A stretch of DNA of 64,000 nucleotides from Flavonifractor sp052065355 (GCF_052065355.1 NZ_JBQHUF010000003.1:1-64000), one strand, 5' to 3'. Numbered from the stretch's first letter, positions 6,419 to 14,903 are shown. Numbers and translations are program-made. The notes: generated by a model not told the origin, from the letters alone.

Positions 6419-8041
6419 GTGAAACAACCTTACAATACTACCATTTACAACACGGCTCTTTATATGCGGTTAAGCCGTGACGATGAAAGCTATGGTGACA
6501 GCGTAAGCATTGAAACGCAGCGGACAATCCTGCAACAGTACGCAAGGGAGCAGGGGCTTCATGTGGTCGGAGAATATGTGGACGATGGGTGGAGTGGGAC
6601 AAACTTCGAGCGTCCGAGTTTCCAGCGCATGATGGACGATGTGGAAGCCGGAAAAGTAAACTGCATTGTCACCAAAGACCTGTCCCGTTTCGGGCGGGAG
6701 CATGTGATGATGGACTACTATCTGGAATTTCTGTTCCCGGAAAAACGGGTGCGGTACATCGCCGTTGCGGAGAATGAGGACACAGAAAAGGGACTGTCCG
6801 ATTTTGTGCCATTCAAAAACCTGTTCAACGAATGGTTCGCAAAGGACACCAGCCGCAAGGTAAAAACTGCTTTCAAGGCAAAGTTTGCCGCCGGACAGCG
6901 TATCAGCGCCTATGCTCCCCTCGGGTACAAGAAGCACCCGGAAATCAAGAACAAGCTGATAATCGACGAGGAAACCCGCTGGATCGTGGAGAAGATTTTT
7001 GACCTTGCTATTCACGGCAAAGGGGCGGCCAGCATTACAAGGATATTGATTGCGGAAAAAGTACCGACGCCGGGATTTATCAACTTCCAGCGTGACGGGA
7101 CTTTCGCCAATATCTATGCTGGCGCACCAGAGGAAAAAGGCTACGCATGGACGATAGCGCAGGTCAAAAGCATTATGAAAGATGAAACCTACATCGGCCA
7201 TACCATCCACTACCGGGAGACCAATATTTCCTTTAAGAACAAGCGGAGGATACGCAAGCCCCAAAGCGAATGGGTGCGGGTGGAGAACACGCAGGAGCCG
7301 ATTATCAGCGAACAGGTTTTCCGGCAGGTACAGGAGCAGATCGCAAGCCGCCGGAGGGAGCGCAAGAATGGCACGACACAGATTTTTGCGGGGCTGATAA
7401 AGTGTGCGGACTGCGGCTGGTCGCTGGCCTACGGGGAGAACAGACAGAACAGCAAGCCCTATGGCTACTACCATTGTAGCAAGAACGGGCAAGGCACACG
7501 CCAATGCTCCATGCACTACATCCGCTATGATGTGCTTTACGCCTATGTCCTCTCCCGTCTGCAATACTGGTCGGCGCTGGTACAGCACGATGAAGAACAG
7601 CTTTTGAAACGGCTGCTGAACGCCAATGACAAAGGACAGGCCGCCGCAAGAAAAAAACAGGCTGCTGAACTGAAAAAAGCGGAGAAGCGGAAAGCCGAGG
7701 TCGATACCCTGTTTGCCCGGATGTATGAGGACTGGGCGGCGGGGCGTATCACAGAATACAACTTCAATATGCTGTCCGGGAAGTACCAAAGCGAACAGGC
7801 GGAACTGGAAGAAAAGATTGAACAGCTTCAATCTGCTATTGCCGCTGAAAGCCAGAGTGCCGCAGACGCAGAAAAATGGATTGCCTTGATGAAAGAGTGC
7901 GTCAATCCCACGGAACTCACCGCTGAACTCTTGAACACGCTGATTGAAAAAATCCTTGTCCATGAGGCGGTCAAGAACGAAGACGGAAGCCGGGAACAGG
8001 AGGTAGAAATCTTCTACCGCTTCATCGGCAAAATTGATTGA
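6419..8041 (+). CDS. Large serine recombinase (TnpX/CcrB-like site-specific recombinase)
   Basis: The 540-residue enzyme would integrate and excise the element by serine-linked strand exchange. The N-terminal resolvase domain carries LYMRLSRDDE with catalytic Ser19, then KDLSRFGREH. The recombinase domain covers about 165-330 and includes PLGYKKHPE and KSIMKDETYIGH. A zinc ribbon CADCGW...YHCSKNGQGTRQC lies at about 330-365, followed by a coiled-coil insert and a C-terminal DUF4368-like segment. The start is GTG 6419, nine bases after AAGGAGGA. It is the last gene of the element, ending about 25 bp before the right junction. Confidence 0.9.
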   Translation: MKQPYNTTIYNTALYMRLSRDDESYGDSVSIETQRTILQQYAREQGLHVVGEYVDDGWSGTNFERPSFQRMMDDVEAGKVNCIVTKDLSRFGREHVMMDYYLEFLFPEKRVRYIAVAENEDTEKGLSDFVPFKNLFNEWFAKDTSRKVKTAFKAKFAAGQRISAYAPLGYKKHPEIKNKLIIDEETRWIVEKIFDLAIHGKGAASITRILIAEKVPTPGFINFQRDGTFANIYAGAPEEKGYAWTIAQVKSIMKDETYIGHTIHYRETNISFKNKRRIRKPQSEWVRVENTQEPIISEQVFRQVQEQIASRRRERKNGTTQIFAGLIKCADCGWSLAYGENRQNSKPYGYYHCSKNGQGTRQCSMHYIRYDVLYAYVLSRLQYWSALVQHDEEQLLKRLLNANDKGQAAARKKQAAELKKAEKRKAEVDTLFARMYEDWAAGRITEYNFNMLSGKYQSEQAELEEKIEQLQSAIAAESQSAADAEKWIALMKECVNPTELTAELLNTLIEKILVHEAVKNEDGSREQEVEIFYRFIGKID

Positions 8042-8060
8042 ATGACACCAATATCTTTAA

Positions 8061-8705
8061 GTATGTGATACCGGCCTGAGCCTGCCTGATATCTCCCTGC
8101 TCACTCCTTTGGCGGAGATCCTGGGTGTGACGGTGACCGAGCTGCTCCGGGGAGAACGGCTGGGGGCGGAGAGTCTGCCGGTGGAGCAGGTGGAGGAGCT
8201 GGTGACCGGCTCCCTGGAGCTGTCCGGTGCCCAGCGGCAGCAGAAACGGCAGGACCGGAGGCAGAGAGGATTGCTGTTTGCACTGTCTGTGGTGATGACC
8301 CTGGTGGAGCTGCTGATCCTGTGGCGGCTGGGCTTCTCCTGGCCGGTGCTGTGGAATGACCTGGGAGTGGTGGAATTCCTCTGCCTGCTGTTCGGCGGCT
8401 GGGTCTGCCTGTTTGCTCCAGATGTGCTGCCAGCCTATTATGACCAGAACAACATCAGCTCCTTCAGCAGCGGCCCGATTCGTTTGAATCTGGCAGGAGT
8501 GCGTATCAGCAACCGGAACTGGCCCTACTTGATGGGAGCCGCCCGGTGGTGGCTGCTGGTCACGCCGGTGGTTTTTCCGCTGCTCTATCTGGCGCTCCTG
8601 ACTTTTGTGCCTGCCCTGTGGGAGGCTGGAAAGCTGTGGCTCACCCTGATGGCCGCCCTGGGCCTGTTCGTACCCATGATTGTAGCCGGTAAGCTCCATG
8701 AATAA
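8061..8705 (+). pseudogene. XRE regulator with four membrane helices, 5' end lost at the element junction
   Basis: The frame runs open from 8061 and reads DTGLSLPDISLLTPLAEILGVTVTELLRGE, the second half of a classical XRE helix-turn-helix. About 70 hydrophilic residues and four hydrophobic segments follow (near 8270-8330, 8360-8420, 8550-8610 and 8635-8690). The codon expected to be Trp before D-T-G is already altered, marking the junction. Helix 1-3 and the start codon are absent from the window. A TTG at 8109 could in principle initiate a membrane-only product. This is host chromosome interrupted by the element. Confidence 0.75.
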
Positions 8706-8711
8706 CAAGAC

Positions 8712-8749
8712 GGCAGACGGCCCTCGGGAAATCCCGAGGGCCGTCTGCC
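8712..8749. terminator. Bidirectional hairpin between convergent genes
   Basis: An 18-bp perfect inverted repeat (ggcagacggccctcggga with its complement) lies between the XRE remnant and the convergent SDR gene. No U-tract follows on the plus strand, so termination strength is uncertain. Confidence 0.6.
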
Positions 8750-8785
8750 TGTGTGTTATGCAAAGAGGAGAGTGTGAAGAGGAAA

Positions 8786-9568
8786 TCAGATTTGTTTGCC
8801 CCAGGGTGCGCCGATGTCTTGTACGCAGAGCTTACCGCCGCTGACTTCGATAGCGGCGCCGGTAATGAAGGCGGCCGCGTCGGAAGCTAGGAAAGTGTAG
8901 ACCCGGGAGACGTCGCTGGGGACGCCAAAGCGCTGCAGGGCGATCTGGGCGCAGAGCTTCTCCCGATTGGCCGCGATACGCTCGGCGGCGATGGGGGTCT
9001 GGATCAGGCCGGGCACGATGCAGTTGACCCGGATACCCAGGGGCGCCAGCTCGCCGGCGCTGGTCTTGGTCATGTTGACGATACCGGCCTTGGTGGCGGC
9101 ATAGGCGATCTTCTGGGTGGCGGGGATCAGCGCCATGTAGGAAGAGGTGTTGAGGATCACACCGCCGCCGGTTCGGCTCATATAATCGGTGGCCACATGG
9201 GTGCCCCAGAACACGGAGGTCATGTTGGTGTTGATGACGAAGTTCCAATCCTCCACGGTCAGATCCATAAAGGGCTTGGTAATGTTGCCGCCGGCGTTGT
9301 TGACCCACACGTCAATGCGGCCGAAGCGCTGGAAGACGGCCTCGCCCAGTGCGCTGATCTCCTCGGTCTTGGAGACGTCCACGGCCTGGGTGTAGACGGA
9401 GAAGCCTTCCGCGGCAAAGTGGGCAGCGGCTTCCTTCAGCTTCTCCTCGCTGCGGGAGGCGATAGCCACCTGGCAGCCCTCCCGGGCAAACTCCAGAGCG
9501 GCCTCTTCGCCGATTCCACTGGAGCCGCCGGTGACGACGACAACTTTACCCTTCAAATTCAGTTCCAT
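8786..9568 (-). CDS. SDR-family NAD(P)-dependent oxidoreductase
   Basis: This is a 260-residue classical short-chain dehydrogenase with TGGSSGIG at the nucleotide-binding turn (residues 14-21), NNAGG, and the catalytic Ser with YAATK (Tyr near 155, Lys near 159). Arginine in ASRSEEK suggests NADP(H) preference. It is the last gene of the sigma-54 operon after the GntP permease, reading MELNLKGKVVVVTGG from ATG 9568. Within the operon it would interconvert a hydroxyl and a keto group on the imported acid or on a product of the decarboxylase. The substrate is unknown. Confidence 0.85.
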   Translation of the reverse strand: MELNLKGKVVVVTGGSSGIGEEAALEFAREGCQVAIASRSEEKLKEAAAHFAAEGFSVYTQAVDVSKTEEISALGEAVFQRFGRIDVWVNNAGGNITKPFMDLTVEDWNFVINTNMTSVFWGTHVATDYMSRTGGGVILNTSSYMALIPATQKIAYAATKAGIVNMTKTSAGELAPLGIRVNCIVPGLIQTPIAAERIAANREKLCAQIALQRFGVPSDVSRVYTFLASDAAAFITGAAIEVSGGKLCVQDIGAPWGKQI

Positions 9569-9610
9569 AATAAGCTCCTTTCTGAGTGGAAAACAGGGGA
9601 ATGTCCGGTC

Positions 9611-10981
9611 TTACATGCTGGGCAGAATGCCGATCTGGATCAGCACAGCGCACAGGCAGGTGGTAACGATGGGGATGACCAGACAGACCATGGCATAGGA
9701 GGGATAGGACTGGCGGTGGTTCAGTTTGCATACCTGCAGGTTGTTGACAAAGCCGCTGACGTGAGGCATGGAGTCCAGACCGCCGGAGGACATGGCGCCG
9801 ATACGGTGGATCACGTTGGGGGACAGCCCCAGATCCAGGAAGTAGCCCTTCATGTTCTCCAGAGCGATGGACAGACCGCCGGAGGAAGAACCGGTCAGAC
9901 CGGCAGCCACGTTCACGGCGATGATCAGCTTAAAGATGGCGGGACCGGGGATGCTGGTCAGGGAGTTCAGGATCAGCTGATAGCCGGAGACGGCAGCCAC
10001 TACACCGCCGAAGCCCACCACAGCGCAGGTGGTGCCGATGGTGGAGATGGAGTTTACGGCGCCGGCGGACAGAGTAGCTTTCAGGTCATCCAGGCGGCGC
10101 AGCACCAGGCCGTACAGGACCAGGCAGACTACGATGCCGCAGGCCAGAGCCACTACAGCGGCCATCTTGAACACGTTGAGCACAACCAGCAGGACCACAG
10201 GGGGCACCAGAGCTAGCAGCAGGGGCACGCTGACCTGATTGCCGCCGGCGGCTTCCTTCTTGGCATCTTCGTCCCGGTAAGCGGCCTTCACAGCCTCGCC
10301 GGAGGGGAGGAAGCCCTCGTGGCGGTCACGGGCCCGCTTAAGGATAAAGGAGACCCACAGTACGCACAGCAGGATCTGGATGGCTGCACCGGTCAGACCG
10401 ATGGCAGCGCCTGCCATGGGGTCGGTGTCCAGGTACTGGGTGGGGATGATGTTCTGAAGGGCGGCGGTGCCGGGCAGCATGGTCATGGTAAAGGTGGCGG
10501 AGCCGATGCCGTGGAAGGTAAGATAGTGCCGCCAGGGGATGTCCAGTTCTTCAAAGAGCTTACGGCCAATGGAGATCAGGGTGAAAATGACCACAAACAG
10601 GCTGACGCCGCCATAGGTCAGGACGGCCACAATAGCGGTGATCATCAGGCCGCCCACCAGCTGCTTGGCCCGCTGGCTGTGGACGTGGTTGACCAGCCGC
10701 AGCATGGAGTAAGCAATGGAGTCGGCTGCGCCGGAATCGCCCATCAGCTTGCCGAAAATGGCGCTGAGCAGGAAGATCATGAAGTTGCTTTTGGCGAAGT
10801 CGGCAAATTTGGTCATGTACGAGTCGGTGATCAGGGGCAGAATCTCGGTGCCGGCGAAGACGGCCACCACCAGAGACGCGATGACGGAGACCACGATAAC
10901 ATTGTATCCCTTGAAAGCCAGGAAGACCAGAACGGCCATGCCCAGCAGGATGCCGATCAAACTGATGACGCTGGGGGACAT
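9611..10981 (-). CDS. GntP-family proton symporter for an organic acid
   Basis: The 456-residue integral membrane protein has about 12 hydrophobic segments and fits the GntP (gluconate:H+ symporter) superfamily in length. GxSGSSSGG-like glycine/serine motifs (AAGLTGSSSGGLSIA near residue 362 and SSGGLDSMPHVSG near 400) match those of family members that import gluconate, hydroxybutyrate or related acids. RBS AAGGAG precedes ATG 10981. It sits between the decarboxylase-like gene and the SDR in a four-gene sigma-54 operon and is the likely uptake route for that pathway's substrate. Confidence 0.85.
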   Translation of the reverse strand: MSPSVISLIGILLGMAVLVFLAFKGYNVIVVSVIASLVVAVFAGTEILPLITDSYMTKFADFAKSNFMIFLLSAIFGKLMGDSGAADSIAYSMLRLVNHVHSQRAKQLVGGLMITAIVAVLTYGGVSLFVVIFTLISIGRKLFEELDIPWRHYLTFHGIGSATFTMTMLPGTAALQNIIPTQYLDTDPMAGAAIGLTGAAIQILLCVLWVSFILKRARDRHEGFLPSGEAVKAAYRDEDAKKEAAGGNQVSVPLLLALVPPVVLLVVLNVFKMAAVVALACGIVVCLVLYGLVLRRLDDLKATLSAGAVNSISTIGTTCAVVGFGGVVAAVSGYQLILNSLTSIPGPAIFKLIIAVNVAAGLTGSSSGGLSIALENMKGYFLDLGLSPNVIHRIGAMSSGGLDSMPHVSGFVNNLQVCKLNHRQSYPSYAMVCLVIPIVTTCLCAVLIQIGILPSM

Positions 10982-11024
10982 ACAATCACTCCTTATCTGT
11001 TGCTCTCTGTTCCGAACGGATGTC

Positions 11025-11882
11025 TTACTCGATGACGGTCTGACCGTAGAGATCGCCCAGGGTGTAGCCCACAGAGCGCACCGCGCCCAGGATCCGCTTC
11101 ACCGGCAGACCGCCCAGTGCCTGTACCACATGGTACTGGGTAGGCATGTCCTCCCAGGTGGGGATGTTCCAACGCACCTGGCCGCCCATGTAGGTCAGCT
11201 CGTCGGCGGGATATTTCTTCACGTCATCGGGCAGTTTGGCCGCCTTGGGATTGAGGCAGACGTACTCCACGTCGGCTTTGGTGAAGCCCTCACCGGTGTG
11301 GGGAATGTACTTATAGTGCATGATGCCCTTGCTGTTGGGGTTGTTCAGAACGGCCTTGAGCTCGTCGGGGTACGCCGGCTGAACAGAGGAATCAAAGTCC
11401 AGCTCCAGGAAGCGGAAGCCCCAGGAGGTCAGAGCGGTCTTGGAGACGGTGCCGTAAGTGTGAATGTCATCGATAGAGGCGAAGATCTTGCTGTAGCCCA
11501 GTTGCTCACGGCCGGTGATAATGGGATCGGCGTGATTTTCCCACATGACCAGCAGCAGGTTGCCCTCTACGTCGCCCTGCTTGCCATGAAAGCACACCGG
11601 AACGGATACGCCGGTCAGGTTGTAGCCGTGTCCGGCCAGCCAGGCGATGTTGCGCAGCATGTTCATGTTGATGATGACATAGGGCGCAGTGAGGGTAAAG
11701 CCCTGGGGCAGCAGGGCAGAGAGCTGATCGGGATCGGTCTCGTAGACGATGGTGTGCTTGGTCAGGTCAGTAGCCTGGTCATAGATGAAACGCTGGCCCT
11801 GGGGGTTCTGCCGCGGGGTCACACAGGGGCCGAAGTGGACCGGCATCTGATACATGCGGCTGTCGTCACGGGTATAAGACAT
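11025..11882 (-). CDS. Acetoacetate decarboxylase-family protein
   Basis: The 285-residue protein belongs to the acetoacetate decarboxylase fold. The GREQLGYSKIFASI segment near residues 121-134 matches the family's E-x-x-G-x-P-K element that supplies the Schiff-base lysine, although the usual proline is Ser here. ATG 11882 has AAAGGAG upstream; the open frame extends further into the preceding gene without signals. Placement between a ketopantoate-reductase-like enzyme and a GntP permease suggests decarboxylation, hydrolysis or aldol-type chemistry on a beta-keto acid. Family members with a modified lysine environment are not all decarboxylases, so the reaction is uncertain. Confidence 0.75.
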   Translation of the reverse strand: MSYTRDDSRMYQMPVHFGPCVTPRQNPQGQRFIYDQATDLTKHTIVYETDPDQLSALLPQGFTLTAPYVIINMNMLRNIAWLAGHGYNLTGVSVPVCFHGKQGDVEGNLLLVMWENHADPIITGREQLGYSKIFASIDDIHTYGTVSKTALTSWGFRFLELDFDSSVQPAYPDELKAVLNNPNSKGIMHYKYIPHTGEGFTKADVEYVCLNPKAAKLPDDVKKYPADELTYMGGQVRWNIPTWEDMPTQYHVVQALGGLPVKRILGAVRSVGYTLGDLYGQTVIE

Positions 11883-11898
11883 AATAAACGCTCCTTTC

Positions 11899-12921
11899 TT
11901 ACAGTGCCGGCAGGACGAATCGATCCAGATTGGCAAACTCGGCCTTTCCACGGCCATCCTGGGCTGCGCGGATGATGTCAGCCACCAGGTCGTTGAAGGG
12001 GGTGGGAACGCCGCACTTGCGGCCCACGGTGCCCACATAGCCGTTGATCATATCCACCTCGGTCTTCTTGCCCCGCTCCAGATCCTGCAGCATGCTGGCC
12101 TTGGCTGTGCGCAGGGGATCGTAGTTGCGGTAGAGGTACCCCTTGGACCGTTCCAGCTCTTCCGGGGTCTTGAAGTCGGCGATTTCGGCGGTGTTCAGAC
12201 CGTTGGTGTCGGTCAGGGTGTAGCCCGCCGCACGGGCCACGTGAACCACCTCGGCGGCGATGTAGGACAGACAGGTCAGGGCCTTGTCATTGTCCAGAAT
12301 GGAGCCGAAGGGACAGCCCAGCGCGGAGGAAAGGCCGCTCATGCTGGAGTTGAGCATCAGCTTGAGCCACCGAGCGCCCATCAGGTTGTCTGCGATCTCC
12401 GCCTTGCCCATGTGGCCCAGAACGTCGGCCACCATCTGAATGCGGGGGGTGATGGAGCCGTCCAGCTCGCCGATCTCGAAGAGAATGGGCCGGCTGTCCA
12501 GATCGTTGGTCAGCTCCGCCACGCCGGGCTTCACGAAGGTGGCGCCCCAGCGGCAGGCACCGCCCACTGTGCGCTTTGCACCGACCAATTCGGCCACGGA
12601 GGGCTCCGGCACGCCGTTTTGCAGGGTGCAGACAGTGCTCTCCTCACTCAGGTGGGGAAGAAGCTGATGCAGGCAGGCTTCGTTGTTGGTCTGCTTGACC
12701 ATCAGGAATACCAGATCGTAGATCCCTTCCATCTGATCCGGCGTCAGAGCGTGGACCGGAACGGTCAGCTCGGCACAGCCTACGATGTGGGCGCCCTCCG
12801 CGTTCAGCGCGTCTACATGGGCCTGATACGTGTCGATGAGGTCTACGGCCAGCGCCTTCCGGCTCAGGAAGGCACCCAGGGTGGTACCCATTGCGCCGGC
12901 CCCCATGATAGCGATTCTCAT
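11899..12921 (-). CDS. Ketopantoate reductase (PanE/ApbA)-family dehydrogenase
   Basis: This 340-residue protein opens MRIAIMGAGAMGTTLGAF, the GxGxxG Rossmann loop, at ATG 12921 behind GAGAGGAG. The family's catalytic lysine region (ARWLKLMLN near residue 187) and the C-terminal SMLQDLERGKKTEVDMING block with its substrate-binding glutamate are present. It is the first gene of the sigma-54 operon, and two close paralogues lie at 46221-47255 and 49965-51002. Catabolic neighbours and sigma-54 control argue against a role in pantothenate synthesis. It more likely oxidises a hydroxy acid to a keto acid, an inference. Confidence 0.8.
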   Translation of the reverse strand: MRIAIMGAGAMGTTLGAFLSRKALAVDLIDTYQAHVDALNAEGAHIVGCAELTVPVHALTPDQMEGIYDLVFLMVKQTNNEACLHQLLPHLSEESTVCTLQNGVPEPSVAELVGAKRTVGGACRWGATFVKPGVAELTNDLDSRPILFEIGELDGSITPRIQMVADVLGHMGKAEIADNLMGARWLKLMLNSSMSGLSSALGCPFGSILDNDKALTCLSYIAAEVVHVARAAGYTLTDTNGLNTAEIADFKTPEELERSKGYLYRNYDPLRTAKASMLQDLERGKKTEVDMINGYVGTVGRKCGVPTPFNDLVADIIRAAQDGRGKAEFANLDRFVLPAL

Positions 12922-12987
12922 TGATACGCTCCTCTCTGTGATTTGACTGGTGTGACAGCCGCTTTGCTGTGTCTGCCTATCTATGGA

Positions 12988-13002
12988 GCAAACTGTGTGC
13001 CA
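12988..13002 (-). promoter_or_regulatory. Sigma-54 (-24/-12) promoter of the 12921-8786 operon
   Basis: On the minus strand the sequence is TGGCAC-ACAGT-TTGC, matching the TGGCAC-N5-TTGC consensus exactly. It lies 66 bp upstream of the first start codon and faces away from the divergent PAS-AAA activator gene. Confidence 0.8.
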
Positions 13003-13008
13003 GCTCTC

Positions 13009-13036
13009 AAACCCGCATGGCTGCGGGGTTTTTGCT
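13009..13036 (+). terminator. Intrinsic-terminator-like hairpin inside the divergent intergenic region
   Basis: cccgca (13012-13017) pairs with tgcggg (13022-13027), followed by GTTTTTGCTTTTT. It lies between the sigma-54 promoter and the presumed activator sites. No plus-strand gene precedes it, so its role is unclear. Confidence 0.4.
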
Positions 13037-13052
13037 TTTTGGGCTCTGGGGA

Positions 13053-13110
13053 TTGCACAGGATCCGGCAGACAGTTGCACAAAAAAGTGCAGTTGTGCAA
13101 AATGTGTGCA
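13053..13110. promoter_or_regulatory. Putative upstream activator sites for the sigma-54 activator
   Basis: TTGCACA occurs at 13053-13059 and 13075-13081, with the inverse TGTGCAA at 13094-13100 and TGTGTGCA at 13103-13110. Spacing of 22 and 19 bp puts the half-sites roughly on one helix face, 50-110 bp upstream of the -24/-12 element, the usual location of enhancer sites. Confidence 0.55.
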
Positions 13111-13275
13111 GATGGAATGGCCTAATCCGCTGCCGCTCAATGTGCAGACCTATTTTACGGTGTGAAAGTCGGAAAGGAAAGCCCCGACGGATATTTCACA
13201 GCGCCCTTGTTTTTTGCAGAACTATTTGCTATCTTTTTAACGAACAAGCCGTGATGTCAAGAGGGGAGGCACAAA

Positions 13276-14627
13276 ATGCAGCGCAATCTTCCGGACCTGG
13301 AAAACATGCTGGACAATCTGGACGTAGGCATCATCATTTTTGACGACAAGGGGACCTACCTCTTTGTGAATAAGACCCTGCTGCAGTACACAGGCAGAGC
13401 GCGCCAGGACTACCTGGGCCACACAGTGTACGATTTCATTGAGCGGGGAATCTATCAGGAGAGCGTGGTGGAGAAGGTCTACCAGAGCAAACGTACGGTG
13501 ACTCAGATCCACACCACCATCTCAGCGGACGGAAAACGAGTGGGACGATTGGTCACGGTGTCTCCTATTTTTGACGCCCAGGGCGAGATCGTCTATGCTA
13601 TTTCCTGTCAGATCGAAATAGACGCTATGAACCGGAAATACAGTCAGGCACAGGCCCTCAATGCCATATCATCCTCCCTGATGGGGCAGGAGGACAAGCA
13701 CGGTGCAGTTATAGCCGAGAGCGCTGCCATGAGCGCGGTGCTCGCCAGTGCTGCCCGGGCGGCCCAGACCGACGCTACTGTGCTCCTGCTGGGGGAATCA
13801 GGTACCGGAAAAGAGGTGGTGGCTGAGTATATCCACCACAACAGTCCATATCGAGACCGGGACATGGTGGCCATCAACTGCGCTTCTCTGCCGGAATCTC
13901 TGCTGGAGGCGGAGCTGTTCGGCTATGAGAAAGGCGCGTTTACCGGGGCCGCTTCCAGCGGAAAGATCGGCCTGATCGAGGCGGCCAATCATAATACCCT
14001 GATGCTGGACGAGGTGAACTCCATGTCCCTGGCCCTTCAGGCCAAGCTGCTGCGGGTGTTGGAGACCAAAACGGTGATCCGGGTAGGCTCCGTCAAGCCC
14101 CGGGAGGTGGATTTCCGACTGATCTGCGCGTCCAACGTCCCGCTGAGCCAGTGCGTGAAGGAGGGTACCTTCCGCATGGATCTCTATTATCGTCTGAACG
14201 TCATTCCCATTACCATTCCGCCTCTGCGGGAGCGCAAGGAGGATATCACGCCCCTGGCAGATCATTTTTTGGAAAAATTCTGCCGGAAATACGGCTTAAA
14301 AAAGGAGTTTTCCAAAAGTGTGTATCAGATTCTAAACCATTACGAGTGGCCAGGCAACATCCGGGAGCTGCGCAACCTGGTAGAGCATATGGTGGTCATG
14401 AGCGAGTCGTCTGTGGTAAAGATCAACCAGGTGCCCGCCGGTATGCTGGAGCCGGGATATGCGGGCCCGGGGACAATAGCCAGCAGGATAAGGAGCAGAA
14501 CGAGGAATATCTCAAGATCCAGATGGCTCTGCGCCTCAACAAAGGCCACCGGGAGAAGACGGCCCAGTATCTGGGAATCTCCCGTAGGACGCTCCAGTAT
14601 AAGCTGAAAAAATACGGCCTGTTGTAG
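13276..14627 (+). pseudogene. PAS-AAA-Fis sigma-54-dependent activator, frameshifted before the Fis domain
   Basis: From ATG 13276 (GAGGGGAGG upstream) the frame encodes a PAS sensor domain (residues 7-120) and an AAA+ domain with Walker A GESGTGKE near 173-180, the sigma-54 contact loop GAFTGA near 220 and Walker B LMLDEV near 242. Near base 14465, within a GGGCCCGGGG tract, the frame is lost and the original frame stops at 14607 after a nonsense tail. The matching Fis helix-turn-helix, ending TAQYLGISRRTLQYKLKKYGLL, continues in the -1 frame to 14627. One missing base would restore it. This may be a real mutation or a sequencing error. The gene is divergent from the operon it would activate. 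Confidence 0.8.
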
Positions 14628-14645
14628 GAAAACCTAGCTTTTTCC

Positions 14646-14674
14646 TTGCGTTTTTTTGGAGATACTGATATAAT
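14646..14674 (+). promoter_or_regulatory. Promoter of the cobalamin operon
   Basis: TTGCGT (14646-14651) and TATAAT (14669-14674) are 17 bp apart, directly after the regulator gene and about 15 bp before the riboswitch fold begins. Confidence 0.65.
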
Positions 14675-14689
14675 AGCCTGTACTGAATT

Positions 14690-14846
14690 GAAAGCACTTA
14701 CAGCCGCGGAGTACCGCATCAGGGGAAGCCGGTGAGAATCCGGCGCAGTCTTACCTCTACTGTAAGCGTGGACGAAGGCGCATGAGCCATTGGCCCTCAG
14801 GGCTGAGAAGGCGTGCCGGAGGAAGAAGCGCAAGCCAGGAGACCCA
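14690..14846 (+). promoter_or_regulatory. Cobalamin riboswitch upstream of cbiD
   Basis: The leader contains the AdoCbl aptamer hallmarks in order: GGGAAgccGGTGAgAATCC, CGCAG followed by CTGTAA, and the B12 box AAGCCAGGAGACC at 14832-14844. A strong terminator 58 bp downstream is the expression platform. Bound cobalamin would favour termination and shut off the 25-kb biosynthetic operon. Confidence 0.92.
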
Positions 14847-14903
14847 CTGTAAGATGCGTTTGCGTAGCTCTGAGGTGGAGAGGTGCGGCAGGTTTTGGCT
14901 ACA

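Larger units (their letters stand above)
1027..8066. mobile_element. Clostridial mobilizable element (MobV relaxase plus large serine recombinase), left end deleted
   Basis: The stretch carries the usual modules of a mobilizable clostridial transposon: resistance-type cargo, Cys_rich_VLP protein, RepA_N protein, MobV relaxase, a small recombinase-associated protein and a terminal large serine recombinase. Base composition is mixed, clearly AT-rich at 1100-1780 and 3100-3720, against GC-rich chromosome on both sides. The right boundary lies about 25 bp after the recombinase stop, where an XRE regulator frame resumes near 8066. On the left, no matching half of that regulator is present. Instead, an ABC-F gene and an antiporter are both cut at about 1027, so the original left end seems to have been lost by deletion. 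Confidence 0.75.

Noticed and set aside
11899..12921. Calling the PanE-family genes panE
   Set aside because: Three paralogues lie in catabolic sigma-54 operons with no other pantothenate genes, so the specific symbol is not supported.
13009..13036. End of an unannotated plus-strand gene upstream of the hairpin
   Set aside because: No open frame with a start signal ends there. The hairpin is listed on its own with low confidence.
14440..14480. Programmed -1 frameshifting in the sigma-54 activator
   Set aside because: No slippery X-XXY-YYZ heptamer or downstream stimulatory structure is evident. The intact paralogue at 48339 needs no shift, so a one-base mutation or sequencing error in a G/C tract is simpler.
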